Below are positions 26,663-35,615 of a stretch of DNA of 64,000 nucleotides, piece by piece. The stretch is taken from the NCBI GenBank assembly GCA_023390655.1, contig JAEWCL010000026.1, positions 62,001 through 126,000 of the forward strand. The letters run 5' to 3'. This stretch comes from Bacillota bacterium (lineage in GTDB: Bacteria; Bacillota; Clostridia; Christensenellales; CAG-138). Both the position numbers and the translations under genes were made by a program. The notes under the pieces were generated by a model, which was not told the origin of the DNA, made no database searches, and saw only the letters and a program-made list of their open reading frames with translations. The stretch's first letter is position 1. Each line of letters begins with the position of its first letter.

Positions 26663-27919
26663 TTGCATATCAAAGAACATCTTTCGGTCTACAAAGGCCT
26701 TCCCAGGGACATGTACGCCCTGTTTGTTTCCTGCATCGTCAGCCGGATCGGCAGCTTTATCGTGCCGTTGATGACGCTGATCCTCGTACAGAAGATCGGC
26801 CTTTCCAAATCCGACGCAGGGATGTTTTCCACCATCGCGCTCTTAACCCAGGCGCCGTTCGTCATTTTGGGGGGCAGGCTTGCGGATAAGATCGGCGGCA
26901 AGAAGACAATTGTCATATTCAACACGCTTGGAGCCCTCGTTTACTTTGTCTGCGGGTTCCTCAAGGCAAATATGACGATGGCGGTTTTGCTGGTGGTGGC
27001 GTCCAATCTTTATGCCCTTGCCCATCCGGCATTCAATTGCGTGGTGACAAGCGTCACCCCGCAACACCAGCTCAAAAGCGCGTTCTCCCTGACGTATCTT
27101 GGCGTCAATCTCGGCTTTGCCGTGGGCCCCCTCATCAGCGGGCTGCTGTTTTATAAAAACCTCAACCTACTGTTTTTCCTGGATGGGTTTACGACGCTTG
27201 CTTCCACCGCGCTGATCCTGTTTTTTGTGCGCTCTTCGGGTATTCAAGAGGTGCGCTGTACGGACGGTGCGGCGTTCGATAGGAAACCCATCGGGAATTC
27301 CGTAATTTCCTTCCTGCTGCAAAATCCCGTGCTGCTCCTGTTTGCGTTGGGGTTTTTAGTGTACAATTTCTGCTACGTCCAGTGGAATTTTCTGTTGCCG
27401 CTGCAGATGGTGGAGCTGTTTTCCCAAAATGGCGCAAAGCTTTTCAGTACACTCGTGAGCATCAATGCCGTTACCTGCATTGTACTGACACCGTCCCTTA
27501 CCAGCATGACGCAGAAGCTGCATCCGCTCAAAACCGTTTATATGGGAGGCTTCTTCTACTTTGCCTCCTTCCTTGCTTTTGGCGTCGCCCAAGGCTTCCT
27601 CCACTTTCTCCTTTCCATGGTGCTGATGACAGTCGGGGAAATCCTTATTTCCATCAACACCAGCAGCTATGTCGCCAACCGGACGCCGCAGCTCTTTATC
27701 GGCAGGGTAAATTCCATCATGTTTATGGTCAATGGTTTTGGAACCGCCATAGGCCCCGGCGTTATGGGAAAAGCGCTTACCCTTGTGGGCTTCCCGCATG
27801 TCTGGTTCATCGTTGCGGTTGTGATGCTCCTTGGGGCCGTAGGCATGACGTTTTTGAAGCGCTTTGACCGGGAGTATCCTATCGCAAACGCACAGCCGCT
27901 TCCAATTGAAGAAAAATAG
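26663..27919 (+). CDS. major facilitator superfamily transporter
   Basis: Polytopic membrane protein of about 418 residues with about 12 hydrophobic helices. The cytoplasmic loop 2-3 signature GGRLADKIGGKK near residue 75 marks MFS proteins of the multidrug/sugar efflux type. The open frame starts with TTG 11 nt after GGAG; an internal ATG (MYALFVSC) 48 bases downstream is an alternative. It has its own terminator. Substrate unknown. Confidence 0.85.
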   Translation: MHIKEHLSVYKGLPRDMYALFVSCIVSRIGSFIVPLMTLILVQKIGLSKSDAGMFSTIALLTQAPFVILGGRLADKIGGKKTIVIFNTLGALVYFVCGFLKANMTMAVLLVVASNLYALAHPAFNCVVTSVTPQHQLKSAFSLTYLGVNLGFAVGPLISGLLFYKNLNLLFFLDGFTTLASTALILFFVRSSGIQEVRCTDGAAFDRKPIGNSVISFLLQNPVLLLFALGFLVYNFCYVQWNFLLPLQMVELFSQNGAKLFSTLVSINAVTCIVLTPSLTSMTQKLHPLKTVYMGGFFYFASFLAFGVAQGFLHFLLSMVLMTVGEILISINTSSYVANRTPQLFIGRVNSIMFMVNGFGTAIGPGVMGKALTLVGFPHVWFIVAVVMLLGAVGMTFLKRFDREYPIANAQPLPIEEK

Positions 27920-27925
27920 GCAATA

Positions 27926-27961
27926 CAAAAAACCAGCAGGCGATATGCCTGCTGGTTTTTT
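27926..27961. terminator. bidirectional terminator
   Basis: ACCAGCAGGC, loop GATAT, GCCTGCTGGT, with T runs on both strands. It ends the MFS gene from the left and the SSB gene from the right. Confidence 0.9.
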
Positions 27962-27977
27962 CATACCCCCTATCCCT

Positions 27978-28601
27978 TTAAGGTTCCTCCCGTTCGCACT
28001 CCACCGTCGCCGCACTGACTTCATAGGTGATCCGCGTGATCATGGCGCCGTCGGGCATGGCTTTCTGATAGGCGCGGCTCTGTACGCGCCCGGTCACACA
28101 AAGCCTATCGCCCACACCGAGCGCGCTCACATACCGCGCGTTTCTCCCCCATGCGATCACGGGCAGGTAGTCGGATTTGTGGTATGGGCGGTTGACGGCA
28201 AGAAGAATATCCGCAATCTCCCGCGAAAACGGCGTGGTCCGGTAAACAGGGGGCTTACAGATATACCCCGTCAGCGCAATTTCATTGATAAACGGCGCAT
28301 CCTCCGGCTTTTCCAATACACTTCTTGCAAATACGGTCAGCACAAGGCGATTGTTCCCCTCACACTGCATATTGTAGGAGCGAAGCTGCCCGGTAATTTC
28401 AAGCATTTGCCCGGCTTCGGGCAACACGGGCAGCAGGCGCTCTCCTGCGGTGACGGGCAGAACATCCTCCGCCCCGGACAAGCGCGGCACCGCCAGCGGG
28501 AACGTATAAAACGCCTCCCCGTACAGGCAATGGCTGAAGCTTGGATCCTGCTGCACAAAGCCAGAAATGACAACGCGGTTGTTCTCCCGGTTCGCCTCCA
28601 T
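27978..28601 (-). CDS. single-stranded DNA-binding protein with two OB folds
   Basis: Protein of 207 residues with an N-terminal OB-like half (VVISGFVQQDP... GQLRSYN) and a C-terminal half that is clearly SSB-like (GYICKPPVYRTTPFSREIADILLAVNR, then YLPVIAWGRNARY). The duplicated architecture is seen in a clostridial SSB family distinct from the main replication SSB. The start MEANRENN is preferred because AAGGGG is 8 nt upstream, against 2 nt for the earlier ATG. Possible role in recombination or phage/plasmid ssDNA handling; inferred only. Confidence 0.78.
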   Translation of the reverse strand: MEANRENNRVVISGFVQQDPSFSHCLYGEAFYTFPLAVPRLSGAEDVLPVTAGERLLPVLPEAGQMLEITGQLRSYNMQCEGNNRLVLTVFARSVLEKPEDAPFINEIALTGYICKPPVYRTTPFSREIADILLAVNRPYHKSDYLPVIAWGRNARYVSALGVGDRLCVTGRVQSRAYQKAMPDGAMITRITYEVSAATVECEREEP

Positions 28602-28959
28602 ATGCATAACCCCTTACGCCTTTTCAATATTCGCCCCCACGCCGGAATGTCGCAGTACGGCTGGGAGGCGGTCTTTTAGCTGTTTTTTCGTTCCCGATAA
28701 TCCGCCGGTTCGTTCTGAAAATTTTTCTGCGGACACGCCGCCGGATACTGCAGCTTGCGGTATAACGCGCTTGTACGGCGCTGTCCATACCCTGTACAGT
28801 CTGGCACACAGTGCTTATGAAACTATTTTTTTTATGTGTATTCAGGTACATGGCCGGGTATGCGGAACATGTTTTTCAAGAAATCCACACAAACTAGTCT
28901 TGTTCTTTGCCAATGAAGAAAAATGGGCTGGAATGACTATCCCTTGGAGGTACGATTGC

Positions 28960-30024
28960 ATGAAAACGGAACAAGACCGGCGCAAACGCCGCCGTATTCT
29001 TTTTTTTATCAGCGCCGTAGTGCTGCTGCTTGCAAGCGCGGGCGCAGTGGAACAATTGCGGGCATCCATCCGTGACCCGATATCCGCGTTTCAGACGCCT
29101 GCGCCGCGCAGCACAAAAGCGCCTCTTTCCCAGGCGGCGGCGCCCGGCACCACGACGCTGCCCGCAACCATCGGGGAGGTTGGCCTGACCTCTTTGGAGG
29201 CGGCAAGCCCTTCCCGCCTGCTGGGAGCGGACACAATCAACATCGTGCTCATGGGCATTGACAGCAACGAAGAGCGCGAAGAAAAAGGGCGCGGATATCG
29301 GAGCGATACCATCGCCATACTCGTCATCGACGTGGACGAGCCCTCTTGTACGATCCTGAGCATCCCGCGCGATACCCGTGTAAAGGTGCGGCGGCTCAAC
29401 GACGCGGGCAAGGTAAAAAGCACGCAGTACAACAAGATCAACTCCGCGTTCAACTTTGGCGGAGGGCCGGAAAGCCATGGCCATGAAAATCTGATCTATT
29501 CCCTGGAAAAGCTGCTGTTTGATGGGCTCGAGGGAGATTTCCACCTGACGTATTATGCGAGCATCGATATGGACGGCATTGCAAGGTTTGCGGATGCGGT
29601 GGACGGCGTGCCCATCAAGCTTCCCTATGATATGCCGGGCTTTGGGGACAAGGGCGATACCGTCGTCTTAAAAGGCGACCAGGCGCAGAGCTTTGTCCGC
29701 ATGCGCCACGGCATCACCGGCGGCAGCGATCTTGCGCGTGTCAAACGCCAGCAGTCGTTTATCCGTGCATTTGCCTCACGCGTCAAATCCATGGGCGCTG
29801 TGGAGGCCGTGCCCAGGCTCTGGACATCGCTCAACCAATATGTGCATACCAATATCGGCATCGGGCAGATGCTGGTGCTCGGCGATCTCTTAAGCCAGCT
29901 CGATCTGAATGAGATCAAATTTATCACGCTTCCCGGGCGCTGCAAAACGATCGACAAGCGCAGCTACTTTGTGCCAAATACAGAAAAAGTGCGCGATCTC
30001 GCGCTTTCCCTGTGGGGGGAGTGA
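28960..30024 (+). CDS. LytR-CpsA-Psr family cell-wall polymer ligase
   Basis: Membrane-anchored phosphotransferase that attaches secondary wall polymers to peptidoglycan. A basic N-terminus (KTEQDRRKRRR) and one membrane segment at about residues 13-30 precede a low-complexity linker. The LCP domain follows: INIVLMGIDS, YRSDTIAILVID, LSIPRDTRVKV, INSAFNFGG and VRMRHGITGGSDLARVKRQQ, with the conserved Asp and Arg residues. The start has TTGGAGG 9 nt upstream; a longer frame to 28567 has no such signal. A 350-bp region upstream holds no recognised gene or promoter. Confidence 0.92.
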   Translation: MKTEQDRRKRRRILFFISAVVLLLASAGAVEQLRASIRDPISAFQTPAPRSTKAPLSQAAAPGTTTLPATIGEVGLTSLEAASPSRLLGADTINIVLMGIDSNEEREEKGRGYRSDTIAILVIDVDEPSCTILSIPRDTRVKVRRLNDAGKVKSTQYNKINSAFNFGGGPESHGHENLIYSLEKLLFDGLEGDFHLTYYASIDMDGIARFADAVDGVPIKLPYDMPGFGDKGDTVVLKGDQAQSFVRMRHGITGGSDLARVKRQQSFIRAFASRVKSMGAVEAVPRLWTSLNQYVHTNIGIGQMLVLGDLLSQLDLNEIKFITLPGRCKTIDKRSYFVPNTEKVRDLALSLWGE

Positions 30025-30086
30025 GTATCAAAAAAGTAGCCCTTGCTATGCAGGGCCGCCACCGCGCCTGACGGCGAATGCATAGC

Positions 30087-30116
30087 AAAACGGTATGGCG
30101 TCTGCCATACCGTTTT
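30087..30116. terminator. bidirectional terminator
   Basis: AAAACGGTATGGC, loop GTCT, GCCATACCGTTTT, between the convergent LCP gene and the helical protein gene, with T-rich sequence on both sides. Confidence 0.8.
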
Positions 30117-30128
30117 GTTTTGAGTCTG

Positions 30129-30698
30129 TTATAAGCGGAACTGGCGCATCAATCCGTTCGCCATTTCATCCGCCATGGTGTTGGATAGCTCCAACAGCCC
30201 TTCAAAACGCGCAATTCCCTCGGCATTGTTTCCCGAATGCACAAATACCGCTTCCTCCTCCGTCATCTCCAGCTGTTCTTCGAGCAGCGCCTGCCACAGC
30301 GCGCCGGTCCAGCTTTCGTTGATGCTTTGCAGGAAAATGGAAAGCTGCTCGGCATTCTGGTACCCTTCCTTGCGGATACCCGCGAGGGTTTGCGCATCCT
30401 CCTTGCAGACGGCTTCCATCAATCTGGAAGCACACTCGGTCTGCTTTTTCATCAGTTCGCGCAGCTGTCCCGCCGGGCGTTCCCCATAGAGTGCGGAAAA
30501 CAGCAAAAAGAAGTCCTCCGGATTCCGATAAAGCCGCCGCGTTACAGCTTCCCTGTCCGGCAAAGAAAACGCAATGCTAAAAAGCAATGCGCGCATCCAA
30601 AGCACATGGTCCAGCCAATACCGGCGGACGGTGTGCAAAAGCTTAATCTGGCTGGGGGTAATCCCATCCAGCGGGGTCGTCTTTGATTTCCAGCTCAT
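30129..30698 (-). CDS. uncharacterised all-helical protein
   Basis: A 189-residue protein predicted to be helical throughout, without signal peptide. From memory it resembles a conserved Bacillus/Clostridium family with a VRRYWLDHVLWMR start, repeated YRNPEDF and LYG motifs and a WTGALWQALLEEQLEMTEEEAV segment in the second half; members are sometimes mislabelled acetylglutamate kinase. No catalytic motif is seen and no function is assigned. It lies 64 bp after luxC. Confidence 0.6.
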   Translation of the reverse strand: MSWKSKTTPLDGITPSQIKLLHTVRRYWLDHVLWMRALLFSIAFSLPDREAVTRRLYRNPEDFFLLFSALYGERPAGQLRELMKKQTECASRLMEAVCKEDAQTLAGIRKEGYQNAEQLSIFLQSINESWTGALWQALLEEQLEMTEEEAVFVHSGNNAEGIARFEGLLELSNTMADEMANGLMRQFRL

Positions 30699-30762
30699 GA
30701 TGTTATCCTCCGCGGTTACTCCATACTATGCGTAAAGAGCAGCCCTTGCGCGAAGGAACCGA

Positions 30763-32046
30763 TTATTCAAAAGACACGCGCTTCATATATTTTCGCAATG
30801 CATATTCCCCATCGTGCGCAGCGCCGCAATAGGCATCGGACATCCGCCCGGCGCGCGTAACGCGGGTAATGCCCGCACGCGCGAGCAGGTTTGATAATTC
30901 CTCCCGTTCATCCTCCGCACACAACAACCCCGCCGTCTGCAAATATCCCCTATGCGGAAACAGCGTTTCCAGAAGCCGTTCGCGCGGCAGCCGCCTGACC
31001 CAGCAGTTGCGAAACTGCATGGACGCCGTCAGCGCATCATCCGTACAATACTGCACGCTTCCGCCTGTTCCTTCATACAGCCAGCCGCCTTCAAACGTGG
31101 TCAACAGCGCCTGGGTGCGTAATTTAAGCGTCAGATGCGCCTGCATCGCCGGATCGATCACGCGCGGCTCTTGCTTTGCGGCCTGTTCCAGCGCTAAAAC
31201 AAAGCGCTTCGCGAATTCCTGCGCCTCGCCTTCATCCCCCGTATCCAGAAAAATCCCCTGGCAGGAGCTGCACAGCAGCTGGTTGGTTCTGCAGATATGC
31301 AGCGCCAGCGCATGCAGTTCTTCTTCCGTGCAGTCTTTTGTCACATATGCAAAGCTCAGCTTGTGCCCCCATTCGATCAGGCGCTTGTTCGGCTTTGCAA
31401 GTTTCCGGACTGCGGCTACCGCCGCATCCGATCCCCAGACGACGATCGCATCCGCAATTTCCGCCATCTCTACAATCAACGCCGTCTCCTCAGACGGATA
31501 ATCAAACACATACATATACGCCGCAAGTTCGGGCGCAAGGCGGATTAACTCCCGCAGCAGCAAAACGGATAGGCCGTCCTCTCCCGCGGGCAGTTTTAAG
31601 AGATTGATATTCCCCGTGAGCAACCCTTCGATTACCGTAAACGCAGGCAGCGCCTCCATATTGCCTGCGGCGATATGGAGCAGCACGCCAAGCGGCTTCC
31701 AGCCTTCGCGCACCGCTTCCGTCCGGTTCTGCGGCAGATACGTCTCCGGTTCAAGGCAGGCAGGCCCAAGCTCGCGCTCCAGGCGCCGCTTCAAATATGC
31801 GGGATTTAGCATGGCCCTCGCTTCCGCGATCTGCCGCCAGGCCGCCTGCTCGGAAAGCCCCGCCTGCAGCAGCATGGAAAGATATTGTGCGGGATCCATC
31901 GTTTCCCTGAGCCTGGCGCACGCTGTGATGACCAGTTCTGTAAGCGGCTGCGCATGCTTTAATGTCTCTGTAACCGTCGCACGTAGCGCTTTGAGCGCTA
32001 CAAGGCTTTGTTCCCGGTCAACGATTTCCCCAAACAGCAGATTCAT
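30763..32046 (-). CDS. luxC: LuxC-like acyl-CoA reductase
   Basis: Aldehyde-dehydrogenase-fold enzyme that reduces a thioester-linked acyl group to an aldehyde with NAD(P)H. Visible are GNMEALPAFTVIEGLLTGN near 128-146, the nucleotide-fold VVWGSDAAV near 202-210 and NQLLCSSCQG, whose first cysteine (about C259) matches the acylated cysteine of LuxC. The start lies one base after the luxE stop with GGGGG upstream. At 427 residues it is somewhat shorter than Vibrio LuxC. No luxAB or luxD is in the window. Confidence 0.85.
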   Translation of the reverse strand: MNLLFGEIVDREQSLVALKALRATVTETLKHAQPLTELVITACARLRETMDPAQYLSMLLQAGLSEQAAWRQIAEARAMLNPAYLKRRLERELGPACLEPETYLPQNRTEAVREGWKPLGVLLHIAAGNMEALPAFTVIEGLLTGNINLLKLPAGEDGLSVLLLRELIRLAPELAAYMYVFDYPSEETALIVEMAEIADAIVVWGSDAAVAAVRKLAKPNKRLIEWGHKLSFAYVTKDCTEEELHALALHICRTNQLLCSSCQGIFLDTGDEGEAQEFAKRFVLALEQAAKQEPRVIDPAMQAHLTLKLRTQALLTTFEGGWLYEGTGGSVQYCTDDALTASMQFRNCWVRRLPRERLLETLFPHRGYLQTAGLLCAEDEREELSNLLARAGITRVTRAGRMSDAYCGAAHDGEYALRKYMKRVSFE

Positions 32047-32047
32047 A

Positions 32048-33160
32048 TTAGCCCCCGATCGCCTGCGCAGCGCCCGCCGCGCAGGTCTGGATGCCCCCGG
32101 CGTTTGCCCTGCCAAGAAGTTCGAAGTATGGCGCGGTGACGCCGCAGCCGCAGCGCTTTCCTTCACGCAATACGGCAATATCGTCCGTCATGACGCTCAC
32201 AAACGGCACGCTTTGCATGATGGGCGTGATAAAACTCAATAATCCGGGTTCGTCATAGCCGAGGGGTTGAAGCGTCTTGATGTCCCGGATGATGACACGG
32301 CTATAGACCGGCACATGGAAATGATGCCGCGCACAGTCACAATAGGCCACCGGATGCTCCGCGGCGCTGAAAAACTCCTTGCAGGCCGCTTCTTTTATGC
32401 CCAGCGTGTCACCGATGCGCGCATACAGCTCTTCTTTTTCCACCCGCTTTCCGGCATGCTGCTTGAACCCGCCGCCCAGCAGCACGCGGGAATGCCTGTT
32501 GAGCCGCAAGCGCATGCCGTTTTCCTTGAGGGATTGCGTCAGCAGCAGCATAAAGTAGGGAAACCCCACAAAGCGCACCGGCAGCCCTTGCTTTTCATAG
32601 CGCCGCAGCGCGCGGGAAATTCCCTCCAGATTGGGCACGTAGGTTTCTCCCGTATAGTTGAGCGCATATTCCCGGTGCACGGGCGGCGCAAAATACGTTG
32701 CGCCATACGCCGTCTTCACAGCGCCCGTCTCGATCGCAGGCGACGGCTGATAGTTGAGCACGATATAATTGGTAGGAAGCGGAGACAGAAGACGGTGGTA
32801 CGAAAAAACAGAAAGCATCATCCTGAGCCCGTAAGAAAAGCTCATATAATCAATGCCCATGCGGCTTTTCATGCCCGAAGTGCCGGAGGAGGTGGCGCGT
32901 ATCAAAAAACGCTTTTCCTCCATGGAGAACAGCGGGCGCGCTTTTAAAAACAGTGTGGGCAGCACCGGAATGCGAAACAGGTCCTCAACCGTTTGCAGCA
33001 TCTCCACAGCAAACGCCTCCCGTTCGAGGATGGCGCGGTATTCCGGGCAATTTTCAGAATGAAAGCGGATGTTCTCCCGAACGGCCTCCACAAACAGAGG
33101 ATCGGTTCCCGGAACATCATAGGGATTGCGCGTATGAAACAGTTTCCGTGTGCAATGCAT
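32048..33160 (-). CDS. luxE: LuxE-like acyl-protein synthetase
   Basis: Adenylates a fatty or other carboxylic acid and passes it through a C-terminal cysteine to LuxC. Residues near 87-95 read ATSSGTSGM, the phosphate-binding loop of this family. Later come VGFPYFMLL, GGGFKQHAGKR and, near the end, a cysteine cluster KRCGCG where the acyl-accepting cysteine is expected. The length of 370 equals Vibrio LuxE. It lies 42 bp after aroD and is almost contiguous with luxC. Confidence 0.87.
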   Translation of the reverse strand: MHCTRKLFHTRNPYDVPGTDPLFVEAVRENIRFHSENCPEYRAILEREAFAVEMLQTVEDLFRIPVLPTLFLKARPLFSMEEKRFLIRATSSGTSGMKSRMGIDYMSFSYGLRMMLSVFSYHRLLSPLPTNYIVLNYQPSPAIETGAVKTAYGATYFAPPVHREYALNYTGETYVPNLEGISRALRRYEKQGLPVRFVGFPYFMLLLTQSLKENGMRLRLNRHSRVLLGGGFKQHAGKRVEKEELYARIGDTLGIKEAACKEFFSAAEHPVAYCDCARHHFHVPVYSRVIIRDIKTLQPLGYDEPGLLSFITPIMQSVPFVSVMTDDIAVLREGKRCGCGVTAPYFELLGRANAGGIQTCAAGAAQAIGG

Positions 33161-33202
33161 GGTTGCTCCCCCAATCGATGAATTGCCGCGGCACTTTTTA
33201 TT

Positions 33203-33964
33203 TTATGAACTGTGTAGCGCTTGCAGCAGCTCCGCAAGCGTTTTTGCGGGCAGCTGCCCGGGCGCTGAAGCCGCGCCAACCGTACCGAACGTCATCGCCG
33301 TGCCGGACACCATTCCTGCGATGCGGCTGATTGCGCCAAGCGCGCCCATGGAAATGGAGATCACAGGCGTACCGGCATGATTTTGTGTAAACTCTTCGGA
33401 GGCGGACAACAGCGCAATCACGTCGCGCGGGGTATTGGGCATCACGGCAATCTTTACAATATCCGCGCCTGCCTGCTGCATGGCGCGCAAACGGTGCAGC
33501 AGTTCCTCCTGCGGCGGCGTATGGGTAAACGTGTGGCTGGAAACAACCACCTTCACATTGGACGCCCGGAGTTCCCGGATGTGGTGGACGAGCGTATCTC
33601 CACCCCTGCCAAATTCCACATCGATCAAACCGGCAAGTCCGCTTTTTGCCGCAGCAAGGTTGCTGTTCCGGTATGCTTCCATTTGCCCTTCGAACTGCCC
33701 GCCCTCGCTTTTTGTGCGGATGGTGAACAGCAGCGGCAGGTTGCCGATTGCCGTGCGCAATGCGTACAATGCATGCAGCAGGTGCGTCTCTTCCGCAAGC
33801 CCTTCAAACCAATCCGCGCGCCATTCCACAGCATCGGCCGGCGAATCTTTGATCAAAGCCGCCTGTTCGAGCAGCGCGGATTCCGTATGCCCTACAATGG
33901 GAACGATGATTTTGGGAATTCCCTCGCCGATTACAACATCATGGACGCGGACACACGTTTTCAT
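33203..33964 (-). CDS. aroD: type I 3-dehydroquinate dehydratase
   Basis: Third enzyme of the shikimate pathway, which forms a Schiff base with its substrate. Family features are VEWRADWFE near residue 45, TIRTKSEGGQF near 80, VVVSSHTFTHTP (catalytic His) near 138 and IVKIAVMP (Schiff-base Lys) near 165, with SMGALGAISRI near the C-terminus. The start MKTCVRVHD is placed 10 nt after GAGG, giving 253 residues. It precedes luxE and luxC on the same strand. Confidence 0.93.
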   Translation of the reverse strand: MKTCVRVHDVVIGEGIPKIIVPIVGHTESALLEQAALIKDSPADAVEWRADWFEGLAEETHLLHALYALRTAIGNLPLLFTIRTKSEGGQFEGQMEAYRNSNLAAAKSGLAGLIDVEFGRGGDTLVHHIRELRASNVKVVVSSHTFTHTPPQEELLHRLRAMQQAGADIVKIAVMPNTPRDVIALLSASEEFTQNHAGTPVISISMGALGAISRIAGMVSGTAMTFGTVGAASAPGQLPAKTLAELLQALHSS

Positions 33965-34108
33965 CAATGTTATCCTCATTAGAAGTCTATTTTGCTGCGC
34001 GCATCATACCACGCTTTTGGCGGTTTGTAAACCTTCACGGCTTCAGCAACACATGCACTTACAGAATTATGAATCCACCTTTTATGAGATGTTGCCAAAA
34101 AAATTACA

Positions 34109-34137
34109 ATGACGAAAAATCGCGAATCGGCTATGAT
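34109..34137 (+). promoter_or_regulatory. candidate promoter of the exopolysaccharide operon
   Basis: ATGACG, a 17-bp spacer and TATGAT, about 100 bp before the first gene. The match is moderate, and the leader of about 95 nt could carry further control. Confidence 0.4.
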
Positions 34138-34238
34138 GTTCATATGGAATTATTCGATATATATTGCATACCACTCTAGCATACCAAGCCGCAATTGCTG
34201 ATGGATTGTGGTTTTCCTATGTCTATGGAGGAGTGTTT

Positions 34239-35561
34239 ATGAAGGAATTGCTTTCACAATTAATCCGAGGGAAAGAGAAACTGGCCGTTATCGGGCTTGG
34301 GTATGTCGGCCTGCCTTTGGCAAACGCATTTTCAAAAAAACTTTCTGTCATCGGCTTTGATACCAACATGCAAAAAATCACAAAATATCTTGCGGGGATT
34401 GATCCCACCCGTGAGCTTGGCAATGATGCGGTCAAATCCTCCCCAATCCGGTTCACATCGGACGAGGCGGATTTGAGGGCGGCAAAATTTTTTACCGTCG
34501 CCGTGCCTACGCCGGTCAATCCTGATAAGACGCCGGACCTTTGCCCTGTTATTCGCGCAAGCGAACTGGTTGGGCGCGCGCTCCGGCGCGGCTCTGTGGT
34601 GGTGTATGAGTCCACCGTATTTCCGGGCGTGACGGAAGACGTCTGCATTCCCATTCTGGAGCGCGAAAGCGGTATGAAATGCGGGCCGGATTTCAAGGTC
34701 GGCTACTCGCCGGAGCGCATGAATCCGGGGGACAAGCTGCACCGCCTGGAAAACACGCGGCGTATCGTTGCGGGCATCGACTCCGAGGCGCTGCAGATCA
34801 TCGCAAGCGTATATGAGCTCATCATCGAGGCTGGCGTACATTTGGCGCCGTCCATCAAGGTTGCGGAAGCCGCAAAGGTAGCGGAAAACAGCCAGCGGGA
34901 TATCAACATTGCGTTTATGAACGAGCTTGCCATGGCACTTGACCTGATGGGGGTGGATACTATGGATGTGCTCGAAGCGATGAACACCAAGTGGAACGCG
35001 CTCGGCTTCTCCCCCGGACTTGTGGGCGGGCACTGCATCGGCGTGGATCCGTATTATTTTGTATATGAGGCGGAACGCCTTGGCTACCATAGCCAGATCA
35101 TCCTTTCCGGCCGCAAGGTCAATGATGGGATGGGGGAATTCCTGGCGGATACCGTCATTAAAAAGCTGGTACTTGCCAACAAGCAGGTCCGGCAGGCAAA
35201 AGTGGCTGTGCTGGGCGTTACCTTTAAGGAGAACTGCCCGGATGCGCGCAATTCCCGCGTTATCGATATGATCGAGCACCTCAACGAATATGGGATCACG
35301 CCCGTTGTCAGCGACCCGATGGCGGACCCTGAGGAGATGCAGCGTGTTTACGGCGTTGCGCTTGCCCCTATGGAAGAGATACGCGATATGGATTGTGTCG
35401 TTATTGCCGTAGCCCATGAGCAGTACAGACGCATGGCCACGGCGCAGGTGGAGGCGTTGTTTGGCGCATGTCCGCATAATGAATGCATCCTGATCGACGT
35501 AAAGAGCATCCTTGACAAGCAGGCCTTTGAAGCGAAGGGCTACAGCTATTGGAGGCTGTAA
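34239..35561 (+). CDS. nucleotide-sugar dehydrogenase (UDP-HexNAc type, WbpO/TviB-like)
   Basis: NAD-dependent enzyme that oxidises the C6 of a UDP-sugar twice to give a uronic acid. VIGLGYVGLPLA near residues 17-28 is the NAD loop. VAVPTPVN, the YSPERMNPGD segment and GGHCIGVDPYYF, which holds the catalytic cysteine, follow. SPERMNPG and length (440) fit the UDP-N-acetylhexosamine dehydrogenase branch better than UDP-glucose dehydrogenase. The start has GGAGG 7 nt upstream. It is the first gene of a five-gene exopolysaccharide operon. Confidence 0.88.
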   Translation: MKELLSQLIRGKEKLAVIGLGYVGLPLANAFSKKLSVIGFDTNMQKITKYLAGIDPTRELGNDAVKSSPIRFTSDEADLRAAKFFTVAVPTPVNPDKTPDLCPVIRASELVGRALRRGSVVVYESTVFPGVTEDVCIPILERESGMKCGPDFKVGYSPERMNPGDKLHRLENTRRIVAGIDSEALQIIASVYELIIEAGVHLAPSIKVAEAAKVAENSQRDINIAFMNELAMALDLMGVDTMDVLEAMNTKWNALGFSPGLVGGHCIGVDPYYFVYEAERLGYHSQIILSGRKVNDGMGEFLADTVIKKLVLANKQVRQAKVAVLGVTFKENCPDARNSRVIDMIEHLNEYGITPVVSDPMADPEEMQRVYGVALAPMEEIRDMDCVVIAVAHEQYRRMATAQVEALFGACPHNECILIDVKSILDKQAFEAKGYSYWRL

Positions 35562-35615
35562 CCTGCGAATCTGCCTTACTACTGGATACAAACAAACGAA
35601 ACGGGGTGACCCGCA

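Noticed and set aside
28567..28959. N-terminal extension of the LCP gene
   Set aside because: The longer frame adds about 130 codons with no family similarity, while a TTGGAGG site and membrane-anchor pattern mark the start at 28960.
34332..35591. Long minus-strand open frame (419 codons) over the nucleotide-sugar dehydrogenase
   Set aside because: Antisense to a gene with clear dehydrogenase motifs; no start signal and no recognisable domain.
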